The notes beneath the pieces were generated by a model that was not told where the DNA came from, made no database searches, and worked only from the letters and a program-made list of their open reading frames with translations. The translations under genes were made by a program, and so were the position numbers. Below are positions 12,736 to 23,600 of a DNA stretch of 64,000 nucleotides, piece after piece (the stretch's first letter is position 1; each line of letters begins with the position of its first letter). The DNA is taken from assembly GCF_910589235.1 (NCBI RefSeq), contig NC_060979.1, positions 1,116,001 to 1,180,000 on the forward strand. Direction: 5' to 3'. Source of the stretch: Vespa crabro. Taxonomy: Eukaryota; Arthropoda; Insecta; Hymenoptera; Vespidae.

Positions 12736-13144
12736 TCTCACATATAGAATAACTAAAAAGCACTTATTGAAAAAGTTATAAATCTTTCCTGACTAATATA
12801 AGTACCTAAGCATAATAAATACGTGTTACTTCAAAAAATAAGACTTTTTTGTACATTCAATCTATCTTAAATCAATAATTTTTATTTCTGAATTTTTTTT
12901 TCTTCTTATCTTTTGCATCAAAAAATGCAACTGTACTTTCTGATGGAAACCAATATTTTCGACTATATTAATTGATTAAATATTATTATAAGTATATACT
13001 ACTATATATACTATTATAAGTACGATATATGTATATACTTATAAATACTAAATAAGCTATATAATATACTTTATTCATGACCTTTTGGAGTTATGAAGGT
13101 CAATATAGTTTTCTTTTTTCATCTAATTACTTCATTTATTTTTC

Positions 13145-13424
13145 CAGAATATTTAACGGTATTATTAAGTTGATACATAAAAAATATTGGATTTTAATTA
13201 GATTTGAATGTTATTTTTGTTATAACCTTGTTAAAAGTCTTATTGTCTATAGCCAGAGTGATATTTCGTCAAAAAAAATTTTACTAAAATTGTTTATTCT
13301 TGTTATTTATTTTGAATATTGTACAAGAATGAAATCTGCTGACACACGTGTAATTTTCTTATACGTGTTAGAACTTGACAATATAGTTACGAAAACCATA
13401 CACAATATAAATTAAGCAATCGAA
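13145..13424. repeat. Copy of the FAR-A intron 5 flank (6.01-6.28 kb)
   Basis: The stretch around GTGATATTTCGTCAAAAAAA and the following 150 bp match 6115-6280 in the same orientation. It ends where the truncated mariner begins in both places. The intron segment and the mariner were therefore probably copied together. Confidence 0.75.
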
Positions 13425-13866
13425 GCAGGACACTGTAAAAGGGAGAAAAATGCACCGTTGCTCCGAAAAATTTCATTTCAGAGATTTATCAATACAAAAT
13501 GAGCCGCGTGCAAGACCACAAGTTAACTGTGATTAATGATATTTTGAAGTAATTGATGGAAATGAATTCAAATGTAACAACAAATGAGCTTGCTGTCAAA
13601 ATGAAGGTTGACCATTCAGCAATATTGCAACATTTTTCTGCAATTAGGAAGATCAAAAAAGTTGATATATTGGTATTGCATGAATTGACCGAACGACATG
13701 AGCTTAATCGCTTGCACATAATTATATTCATTGCTACTAACCCGAGAGCCATTTTTTGTTCGAATTGTCACTTCTGACGAGAAATAGATTTTGCATGATA
13801 ATAAACAGAGATCTGCTCGATAACTTGATAGATACGAGACACGTGCTCATGCTCCGAAACCATCAC
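13425..13866 (+). mobile_element. Truncated mariner, same family as at 6.3 kb
   Basis: The translation shows the transposase N-terminal helix-turn-helix half: NVTTNELAVKMKVDHSAILQ, then HFSAIRKIKKVDI, HELTERHELNRLH, REPFFVRIVTSDEK and the DNKQRSAR stretch. It stops abruptly after the first catalytic Asp region, at about 13866. Two or more frame breaks are visible. The copy at 6.3 kb lacks most of this N-terminal part but continues further into the C-terminal half, so the two copies are truncated differently. Confidence 0.82.
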
Positions 13867-13869
13867 CTG

Positions 13870-14717
13870 TTGAACATTGTTAAAAGAAATTTGCAGTAAA
13901 ATAAATCAATATTGAATTTATTTTCATCTGAGCAAGCAACGAGTTTCCAAAGTTCAATCAAACTAATATACATAAGCTTTAGTCGACAGTTTTTATTTGC
14001 TCATCACTTACAGTTGGTTTCTATCTTACAACTCTGCCGAGTTATATTTCACCAAGATGCAAAATATTTCTCATAATTTGAGGGTACATATTTTTTCCTG
14101 ATATTGACACCGATATCACTACATAATATTCGAATATATATAAATGATTTTTTTGTAACTTCCTTAATAATGATCTGACGTTCTTTAATTGTTAGTATCT
14201 TCAGCCGTGATTTATTATCTGTAATTTGCGTTTTCTCATATTTCTTAATGATATATCGCACTATTGTGTACGTCAGTAAAAAATTATATTAAAACTTTAA
14301 GTTTTGCCAAATTTTGCTGGCAAAAAAGATTCAAAAAAAAAAAAAAAAAGAGAAGTGAAATAACGTGATCCAACACGAACAAAGATAATATTTCATTTTT
14401 CTTTACATTCATGAATTCTGTACGCAATTCGAAGACACACTACTATTGTGAGAAGACTAAGATCATCACATAAACTTATAAGTCATTCCTATGTATTTTA
14501 ATTGGTAATGCGACATACGTACGTAAATATTTTCAAAATCAAGCAGTAGAATCATATAAATCTACAAGCACTTTCTCGATTTTCAAATTATTATATTTAT
14601 TATATTATTTTTTTGTTTATGAAAACGTATTATGACGAATTTTTAATTCGTACATTATCTCTATATATAATATACTATCAATGAAAACAATTTTTATTGG
14701 TGTATCACTCGTTTATA
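13870..14717. other. AT-rich DNA without recognised features
   Basis: I find no gene, RNA or element in this stretch. It contains an A run near 14333-14349 and only short random open frames. Confidence 0.5.
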
Positions 14718-14728
14718 TTAATCCTTTG

Positions 14729-14797
14729 CACTCGGCTGTCCCCTCTCGTGGGACATCGTAATTCAGCATATCACTCGGATGTCCCCTCTCATGGGAC
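14729..14797. repeat. Two subterminal hairpin repeats of the piggyBac-like element
   Basis: The unit CACTCGG, one base, then TGTCCCCTCTCxTGGGAC occurs at 14729-14754 and 14772-14797. Each contains GTCCC and GGGAC arms around a 7-nt loop. They lie just inside the left end and could be transposase binding repeats (inference). Confidence 0.75.
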
Positions 14798-14950
14798 AGT
14801 AAATTTGATTAGTGATTACTAATTGAGTTATTTCAGCGCAATTTCTTGAGACATGCATGTTTCCCTGAAGTTTTCTCTTGAAATGGCACAAGAAATCAAA
14901 TCAAAATATAGTAAAATTCTAAGGTACACACAAAGAAATGTCAGCAAATT

Positions 14951-15418
14951 TTGTCGTGCGAGAACGCGATAAGATTGCTCACGACGATCCGACCACTTCA
15001 AAAGCGTTACTTGAAAAGAGCGATATGGCAAGATTTAGAAGAAAGGTCGGTAAGCAATCATAGCATGCACTGTATAGTGAGATTTATAATCATTGACCAG
15101 TTGAGAGGTGATTTTCGTAAATCGAAAACGCGTCCATCCACATCTTCTACGGACAATAGATTAGGCAATAAACTACATATTCCTGATGTGGGGCAAAGAA
15201 AAAGAGATTGTACTGTTTGTTCTGATAGGAAAACACCTGGTTGCAGGCGTCAAACAACATATTATTGTCAAACGTGCACTAATCAGCCTGCAATGCATTT
15301 TGGAGAGTGTTTTAAAGTTTATCACTTATACAAAATTATAAAAAATAAAACATTGATTTTTTTGCAAATATACATTTCTCGATTTCAACCAATTCATGTA
15401 AGTCCAATATCATTATAA
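14951..15418 (+). pseudogene. piggyBac-like transposase, C-terminal fragment
   Basis: The 155-codon frame ends in the cysteine-rich zinc-binding domain that closes piggyBac transposases: CTVCSDRKTPGCRRQTTYYC, followed by a CxxC-like QTC and a HFGECFKVYH tail, at about residues 86-127. Residues about 47-55 (IIIDQLRGDF) match the family region just before that domain. The catalytic Asp domains are absent, so this is the remnant of the internally deleted element around it. The first 40 residues may be non-homologous. The frame is open but the protein cannot be a transposase. Confidence 0.85.
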
Positions 15419-15543
15419 TGTGTTAGTTAGTTCCAAAATTATACTAAATAATACAAGGGTCTGTAAATGCACGTTTCTATTACAATGTAGAATCGAGTAG
15501 CTTGTAGCCAAAGTCCAGAATGATTCCAAGTGCAAATAGTTAA

Positions 15544-16845
15544 ATTTTTGCAGGAAAATTAGATGTATAAATACTTTTTTGACTCATTCTAAATCCTTAT
15601 TAAAAAATTATTACAAAAATACGAAATACGAAAGGCATGAGTATCGAAATTTCGATTACTATGATACAATGTAAAACTAAATCAGCAACATTTATATTTA
15701 GTCTATTTATATGAGTTGTGTTTATTCTATGAAATCGTCGAAGGTAGCATTTTAACATTTCCAAAATTAATTAATACTCTATTTCAAAATATCCATCGTT
15801 CTCGACGATACAAGATCGAAAGTGATCTAAAATCGAATTTAATATTACTCTAGGAATTTCATTTATACTTTCGTTTCACTTCATTTCACAATCAACGTAG
15901 TATCAATGTTTCATTAAGCGAATTTAAATTTATTCTTTTTTAATACTTTGTTCTTCTCATTGTAATTGCATTTACATGTTTTACACAAAGTCTCTTAGAA
16001 AAAAATAGGACGTACTAAAAGATATGATAATTCATACCTCAGAAAATACAAAAGTATACTTATTATCAACCGATTTGGTATAAAATACGGGACCATTAAC
16101 ATATGTGTCATTAATGTAAATATTGCTGATTTATTACTACATTTTATAGCATTAATTACAAGTATCCGATATTGTTCTCATCATATATTGTATCCGTGTC
16201 ATAACATTTTAATAATGCTTATAAAGAAACAATCCAAGTTTATATAACATTTTCTTTTTCCTATTTCGACTAATAATAAAATATACTGATAAAGTTTGAC
16301 AATTACAGCCTACGATAATTAAATTCTGCATATATTTTACCGAGATGCAAACGTGCAAAAAACTATAACAAGAAATAGCAAATGTTAAGAACAATATGAA
16401 TGATCAATCCCACTAATGTTAAATTTACCAATATCATGATCCATCTTCTCAATAACTAATAAAACTTTAGTAAGTCACTTATATGCTTCAAGAACTTACT
16501 TTTCTAGTTTCACTGGACTACATATGTTAGGGGTCAAAATGAAATTTTTGTTCTATCATATTATTCTAACTTATAATTATCTTCTTTTTATTCCCTTGAA
16601 AATTATTATAAATTGAAATATTTGGTATCAAAAGAATATTATAAATGAACTGTAGAAAAATCAAGAGCAAATCTTAAATAATTCGAGAGAAAACGGATCA
16701 TTAGTCTAAAAAAGAAGAAAACTTTTCAGAAATTAGGATAAAAAAAATAATTCTAGTAAAAACTTACTTTTCAGTAGAAAAAGCAACCAAATCCTCTGCT
16801 ACTATAAAATTTATATCCTTCTAAACCTTCCAAGCATATCAAAGA
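15544..16845. other. AT-rich intergenic DNA
   Basis: I see nothing I can support here. The short open frames have no recognisable motif. Confidence 0.45.
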
Positions 16846-16849
16846 TCAC

Positions 16850-17778
16850 ATCTTCTTAGAAATTTTTCAAGCTTGTAACATTGCCTTGAAAGTCACTTCA
16901 CATCTTAGTTATGACTGTCGTATTCCATTCCCAGCTATTGTGAGCAACTTTCAATTTGCTAGCATTACCATCATTAAATGTAATGACAGTATCATATATA
17001 CCAAGCTTTGATATATGAGATTCAGACAAACACATTTCTTGATATTCTTATCAATACAATGCAATAGAATGATTCATTTACATTTAATGTTTCCTATTTA
17101 ATTCTTCGATAGTGGTTTATGGTAATTATCTTCATAACTGATATAACAGATTAACGCAGAATTCTTACATGTGAACCAATATAGAGTTTCAGCTGCTTCA
17201 GCAGTTTTACATTTAAATCAATCGTTTGAACAAAAGTTGTGAACATCTTGAAATTTCATGGAAAAATGTTGTTCTATATATTATCTAGATTGTTCATTGC
17301 TTCTTACGGCCTGGCCATAATATTCTAATAGCTGATTGACGACATCTGCCAGACGATCCTGTATAATTACATTGTTAGAAAGCGGTATCTTAGAATACTC
17401 ATACTTCCTTCATGAAAGTCGCATATAAATACTTCTCTCTATTCCTGCACTTACCGTGTTATGTAAAAAAATTGTTCTCAACATTTTCCATGATGTTTAT
17501 CTTTCCTGCTGCAACTTGTAAACTCATCGAACATCGAATTTGAATATATCCAAATATACAGTTATATTAATATCTCTTTCATTCAAATTTGTCTTACTTG
17601 AATACACGTCATCACACTTCACTTCATTTTTAAAGTAACTTGAAGGAGTACAAGTCTGTGAAACTGATGTATAGGATAAAGTTACAATCCTAACCTCATT
17701 CGCAACTTCCGATATAATTCTGTAGTATCGATTCCCATTGTTTATTACTGTTTTAAACATTGTTTTAGCTCGTATCAT
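16850..17778 (-). pseudogene. Unrecognised gene-like segment, probably decayed
   Basis: Several minus-strand stretches have protein-like composition that differs from the AT-rich background. About 17778-17524 encodes MIRAKTMFKTVINNG and on to DIFKFDVR, with a basic, hydroxylated N-terminus that could be a mitochondrial presequence (inference). About 17400-17310 encodes NNVIIQDRLADVVNQLLEYY followed by GQAVRSNEQSR. About 17290-17160 encodes FSMKFQDVHNF and an AAETLYWFTC stretch. About 17050-16920 encodes YDTVITFNDGNASKLKV followed by AHNSWEW. Single stops or frame changes separate them, so this is either a multi-exon gene with unusual junctions or a pseudogene. I do not recognise the family and propose no function. 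Confidence 0.35.
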
Positions 17779-18214
17779 GGTTAAATGTAATAATTAACAA
17801 ACAAGATTAATGCACTAGAACAACAGGAGAAAGAATCAAAAAATTATCACGTTCGTACGACAAAATCGATTCTGAGAGAAAACATACTGTATACAATCGT
17901 CGACGAATTAGAAAAATAAAAATTCCAGCAATCATATTTTCTCAATAAAAATAAAATCGAAAGCACACATTCATTTTTTCACATGTCACTATATAATTTT
18001 TTCTACACGACATTGTAGGTGACGTCATAAAAATTTACTAACATAAGATAAATATACATTTGTTCGATAATTTGTTGAAAAAATTATATTTTATATAATA
18101 AAAGTACTTATATAACATTATAATCCAAACATTAATGTTACTGAAGTATACTTTATTTTAGAGAATGTTTAAAATAATGAACTTCACTTCTTTTATCAAA
18201 GCATGTAACTATCT

Positions 18215-18425
18215 GTTAAAGCACCGTAAATCGATACGCCGTCAACAGAGAGCGCTGATGACCACTTCAATGAGGATGGCCAATCACATGTTGGTGAAGC
18301 ATCCAATGGGTGCGCGTAGCCTTTGACACGTTGTACAGCTCGAAAAACAAAAGAGTTCTGCCGAAAGTTCACCTTCCCACAATCCGTATTTTATAAGTAC
18401 GAAGGACGTGAGAAGAGGGATTACT
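18215..18425. other. GC-richer island of unknown nature
   Basis: About 200 bp has visibly higher GC than its surroundings. It holds two CCAAT motifs (in GGCCAATCAC and ATCCAATGGG) and a TTTTATAAG stretch near 18390. It lies 440 bp upstream of the minus-strand gene-like segment at 16.85-17.78 kb. It could be that segment's former promoter or a transposon relic. I see no long open frame. Confidence 0.3.
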
Positions 18426-19911
18426 TAAAATTAACTGTTAAATTCGAGATATATTATGTATAATGTCACTAATAAAAAATCATTCAACACAATATCGTAA
18501 CATGCTAACGTCGAACTAGACGTTATGAATCTTTAATTCCAGAAATTCGAAAATGTACTTACAAGTAATTCGAAGTTAGAAAAATTTGAATCTTTCAGAA
18601 GGAGTGTATAAGTGTTGATAATAGTTGAATGTATAATTAATCGCAACATTGAGGATTGTATCGAGCTTTTAACTTTTAAAATTATTAGAGAACCGAGATG
18701 TTAGTTAAACTTAAAACGATAATTCTTATTAACACAAGATGTTAGTTAAAAACACAAAAGAATATCATAGATTATAATTTGTTGTGACGTTATTCGATCG
18801 AAGTATTTATAAAAGGTTCAAATATACTTGGAATATACTTACTCTTACTCAAAATATTAACAAAAAGTTCGAACCTATTTCTCGTTTGAATTTACTTGAA
18901 ATTACTGATTCTCTTCTTTGAAATAGATATGAAACATTCGAAATTATCCAATTAGAATCGAATCTACTTGTAACATACTTAATTCCATTCCTGAATTCGA
19001 GAGTAATATACGCCTATAGATATGCAATCGGTAATTAATCATCTTCATTCAGGGCTTTTACCGTGATCAAAGTATATTCATAAGCTGGAGAACAATATTT
19101 ATAGAGGAATTATTCATCGAGAAATTTTTCAGAGACGTCAAGTCTTATATCTTATATATTTTGAAATATCTTTCGATATGTTCGAAAAAAAGGAAAAGAT
19201 AATTTGAGGATTCAATGAGTTATTATTTTTGATCGAGTATTATTTCTATATTTTATTTCATCTTCATTCAAATCATAGATTTCTTGATTCCGTTAAAAAA
19301 ACAAAGTAGTATTTAATATTTTATAAATGTAACAAAAAAGAAAATTGGTGAATAAATTATTGATTTGGAGCATGTTTAACGTGCAAGAAGACGCAGAAAG
19401 TGGTTCTCCTTGAAATTGTCTACATATGTATGCCAGGCAAAAAAGATTTACGACTCTTTAATGTTTATTTGCTAGATATTTTCTACGATGAGAGAGAAAC
19501 AATCGAAATTCCGAACGAAAAGGAATCGAAACTATTTCCCGTGATCGAGGATAATTGTAATTTGAAGAATTTTGTTATTCCGATAATCGATAGAATTACA
19601 CACATACACGAAGCATCAATTGTTTTTTATGTTACGCCGTAATCATAAAGTTTAACGAAAAAATCTTCTCCAGTGGTTTTGACTTGATGAAGGAATTTGC
19701 TTATACAAAATGCAGATAGCAAATGGTATATAAATATTTCAACATTAATGTGGTAGTGAGTATGAGAATGTGAGGGATCTTAAAGTTCATCGTAAATGAA
19801 AACATTTATTATTTTTCTTTTTGTTTTATGTTCACCCTTCTTCTGGCGACAATTGAATGCGATGAATATGCTTTCATTCACATAACTTGCCCAAGGAAAT
19901 GGCAAAACTGA

Positions 19912-19935
19912 AGACGCACATCTTTATGTGCGTCT
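19912..19935. repeat. Perfect 10-bp hairpin
   Basis: AGACGCACAT (19912-19921) and its exact inverse ATGTGCGTCT (19926-19935) are separated by 4 nt. No gene is adjacent. It lies between the exon 2 and exon 6 remnants of FAR-E. Confidence 0.7.
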
Positions 19936-20289
19936 ATATGTGTTACGTGCCAAAACGCAATATGAGTTTGTCTCCGCAATGCAATGAATAACAGATATTT
20001 TTGCTAGAATAGAAATGTTGAGTTGCGTTTTATTTATTCTCTAGATGGTTTGTATTCCTAGATGGTAACTGAAGAAAAAATTTTTAAGAGTAGAGAGTAG
20101 ATATAGAGTGATGAGTGATTTGTAGGATAGATTTTCGAAAAAAGGAAAACTAAGGAGGACAGATTTGTTTTATAGAGTTGGTGAGAATTAAAAAAAGTCC
20201 TGTAAGAAAGGAGAAAGCGTTGGCTGGGGATATGGAGGTCTTGTGGTGTTATGGTTTTGTCAGGATGTCTATATTTAACATTCTTATAA

Positions 20290-20460
20290 TGATTAAATAT
20301 ACTAATTACAATAATTATAATAATAATAATAATAAGAATATGACTAATAATATGACTAATGATGATGATGATGATGATGATGATTATGATGATGATGATA
20401 ATTATAATGATAATAATAGTATGTTAATAATATTATAATAATAATAACAATTATGATAAA
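20290..20460. repeat. AAT/GAT microsatellite
   Basis: Compound trinucleotide tract: AATAAT-type repeats, then a GAT run at about 20357-20397, then ATA/AAT again. The apparent poly-Asp open frame is an artefact of this tract. Confidence 0.9.
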
Positions 20461-21639
20461 GATATTAATCACAATGATAGTATTACAGTAGATATGGATG
20501 ACATGTAATTGAACATAACATTCCGTGGATCTGGCATCTACGGGACTTGCTTAATCGCGGCAATAATTTTTATATTTTTACATTTAAAATAAAACATTAT
20601 AATAATTGTTATATCTGTGAAAAGTATGGAACATTTTGGTTTGAAAATTGAGCAACGTATCTATGCCACGATTACTTTTATTATTAATAGTTTCTTGTGA
20701 AGTAATTTCTAGTGTCCCTATGAATTATTAATAATAATTTCTAACAATTTCTAATTCTTCCGTATAAATACATAATATCTTTTTGATCCAATGAAGATAT
20801 TTTTATTTACAATTACGTATCAAAGGACAATCCACATACTTACAGCAGATTTATAGAAATGATAGTTACGTATGGAAAATTGATACCGTTTGAAAAGGCA
20901 ATTTGGTGTCCTATCTTTGAAATAACAAAATATCGGCCGATCTATTTTTTCCACGTATATTTTTTACATTTACTATCAGCTCTTATAATCGATACACTCT
21001 CTTTGTGCAGAGATAAAAACCAAAGGTAAATTTCTCTTATCTTTTTTTCTGAAGGGAGCATATTATAACGATAAAGAAGCTAAAAATTTTTATCTAGCGA
21101 TAATCCTTTTCGTTCAAGGTTACTCAGAATGTACAATAAAATTCACGAAATGTCAGATGTACTTAGTCATTCTTCTATAAACGAAAAATAATTTACGAAT
21201 GAAAGATGGAACGAATTGATGAAGAAGTTGACGCTCGAAGATCGTGAATTATTCTTTTGTGATATGAAGGATCTCGTTTGAAATATTTACATTGAAACAT
21301 ACTTCTTATGTATAAGATAATATATCTTAATGGATCCTATTGAAACACATTCTCGTATAAAATGGCGAAGGTATATTTTTTATTGCATTTTTACTTCATT
21401 GTCCCTCTGTTATTGACAATTACTTTCAAATAATATTGATTTTTCAAATTTTCAAGATTTTATTTGATGCATCAAGCATGGAAACTTCTTATTGCCTGTG
21501 TCCTATTTATCATCACGTGGGCTATGATTTCCAGACTGCTTGTAACGTTTGGATGTCCGTAAAAGAAGCAAAGATAAGCAAAAGAATGAAGGATAAAAAT
21601 AATCATAATTTAGACTATCGCGAATCAATGATTTCTTGA

Positions 21640-23600
21640 ATAAAATATATCAAAATTAAACGGTTTTTATTCGTGAAATCTCGGACAGATGTTGGGGTTT
21701 TTTCCTTTCTCCTTATATACTACGCATTTATTGCATATAATATATACTATACTAATAAATCATAGCCCATGTAATGATAAATAGGACACAGGCGATACGA
21801 AGTTCGTTCGACAAATACGTATTTTGGAATCATAACTGTTGAGTTTTGTTGCCGGAATATTTATTAATTTCGTATCATTTTTACTGGTAAATTCATTACT
21901 TGGACTTATTTGTGAAATGTATTCGCCATACTGATCTCAAATCCCAAAAATTTAACCAAAAAGTCGAAAATTAATTTCTAAATGTAAAGTTTTTGATCGT
22001 TATGAGTTGCGTACATTGACAGTTTAAGCCTTCAATGATTGAGGGGAAAAGGTTACCTACTACTACTAAACTTTATAGTTCCGTGCTACAGTAAGTACAT
22101 TCGATAACAACATCTGTATGTGACATGAGCATAAAGAAAGAATGCTTGCTTTAAACGTTTACAATTACGATGAAAGTACATTAATTTTAATTATGCAAAA
22201 TGGGAAATACTTCTGCAATAAGTAAAATATATATAGATTTTAGTCCCATCCCATATTTCTCACGTATTAAAACATTTATAAACGGTGTTTTTCGATCGAG
22301 ATGCTTAGATGAACACCTCATATAATTTTAAAAAATCTATGGGTAAATATTGAAAGATACAAATATATAAATGTATATCAATATAATAAAAATATTGTCT
22401 CCTGATATCATGTTTATAATTATTTGTCGTTTAAAAAAGAGCTGAAACGATCAAAAGAAAACGTTTTTATGCCAAATAAATAAGAGTATCTATAAATAAA
22501 AATAAATTGAAAAAAGTCGGAATGGATTTTTAACAGATGTAAGGATAAATGGTGGATTCAATTGATTTAAAGAAAATCCATGATTTTTCTTTACCAAAAT
22601 AGAGAACAGTTTTCTTTATCCTGGAGTTCATATTGATATCTAGTAGTTACATTTGTATAAAAAGATGTATGAACAAGATTAATAGAAAAATAGAGACTAA
22701 ATAGAAACAAAAATTATTCTAAAAAATGCGGGTTAAATAGTATCAATGAAAAGTATATGTGTATCGACAGAAATAGATTAAAAAATTGTTAGAATAATAT
22801 GAAATCAATTAATGCGGCATAGTTGCATTGCATGTTGATACGAATATGTAAACGGAAAAATACAATAAGAATGAACGATGCAATATTTGAGTTTATAAAG
22901 AATTCAGAAAAACACGAACAGAAATAAGACGTTTTTAAGTTAATAAACGTAAATAATAAGATGCTATGGAAAATTTGAAAAGATAGTTTATTGTAGCACT
23001 ATACCTTATACTTAACGAATATTTCATACAAAATCATTTTCCAAAAACTGTTTTATTTTTCACAAAACCTACTGTATTTCTGATAATCTTTCTCCAGGCA
23101 CGCTCTCGGCATAATTATCGAGCCTAGTATATCGTCCATCGATTCTATTTTTAAATATGGCTGATACCATAGTGTCGATAAATAAGGAAGCTATATTTCG
23201 AGGGAACTTATGATTTTATAGTCCAGCAAAAACTACAGACTACAAATGTATATATAAAGCTTACACATTACTACCGCAAGGTGTCACCTAAGTTATTGTT
23301 TTGATTCTTCCACTCTTCTACTAACCAAATTAAAAATTTTTTAACAAAGTTGTACGTTCAGCTTAATAAAAGTTCTGGCTGTAAAAAAACCATTATTATC
23401 AATTAATTAATAAAGTTGATGACGTAAAATAATATTAAAATTAGAATCATTAAATGCAGTTTTGAAATATTATATTAAAATGAAGAACAAATCAACACGT
23501 CATAAATGGAAAGATACATTTCAGGTTTTATTATATTATTAATAATATAATAATATTTAATAAAATTACATATTATTTAATAATATTCCTTATTGTTATA
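21640..23600. other. AT-rich DNA, nothing recognised
   Basis: No coding exon, RNA gene or element could be supported in this stretch. Short frames are random. Confidence 0.5.

Larger units (their letters stand above)
14718..15543 (+). mobile_element. Internally deleted piggyBac-like element
   Basis: TTAA at 14718-14721 is followed by TCCTTTGCACTCGG. At the other end TTAA at 15540-15543 is preceded by CCAAGTGCAAATAG, the inverse of the left end with a few changes. TTAA target sites and CCYTTGC-type ends are typical of piggyBac-like elements. Inside is only the C-terminal piece of a transposase. At 826 bp it is a deletion derivative of a roughly 2-2.5 kb element. It cannot move by itself. Confidence 0.8.
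19070..21559 (+). pseudogene. FAR pseudogene FAR-E
   Basis: FAR exons occur in order on the plus strand. Exon 1 remnant, about 19070-19230: an eroded IFISWRTIF for VFITGGTGF, then IEKFFRD. Exon 2 remnant, about 19500-19660: PVIEDNCNLKNFVI, then HEASIVFYV. Exon 6, 20786-21030, is largely open, with NYVSKDNPHTYSRF and FFHVYFLHLLSALIIDTL. Exon 7, 21115-21371, has LLRMYNKIHEMSDV but TAA, TGA and TAA stops. Exon 8, 21455-21559, has YLMHQAWKLLIACVLF and ends at a TAA. Exons 3-5 are missing. The exon 6 acceptor reads TTTTTG instead of an AG, so even the open exon could not be spliced normally. It is non-functional, and the 3' part is younger-looking than the 5' part. Confidence 0.85.

Noticed and set aside
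20178..20438. Open frame with an acidic poly-Asp tract
   Set aside because: The tract is the translation of the GAT/AAT microsatellite, with no upstream coding signal.
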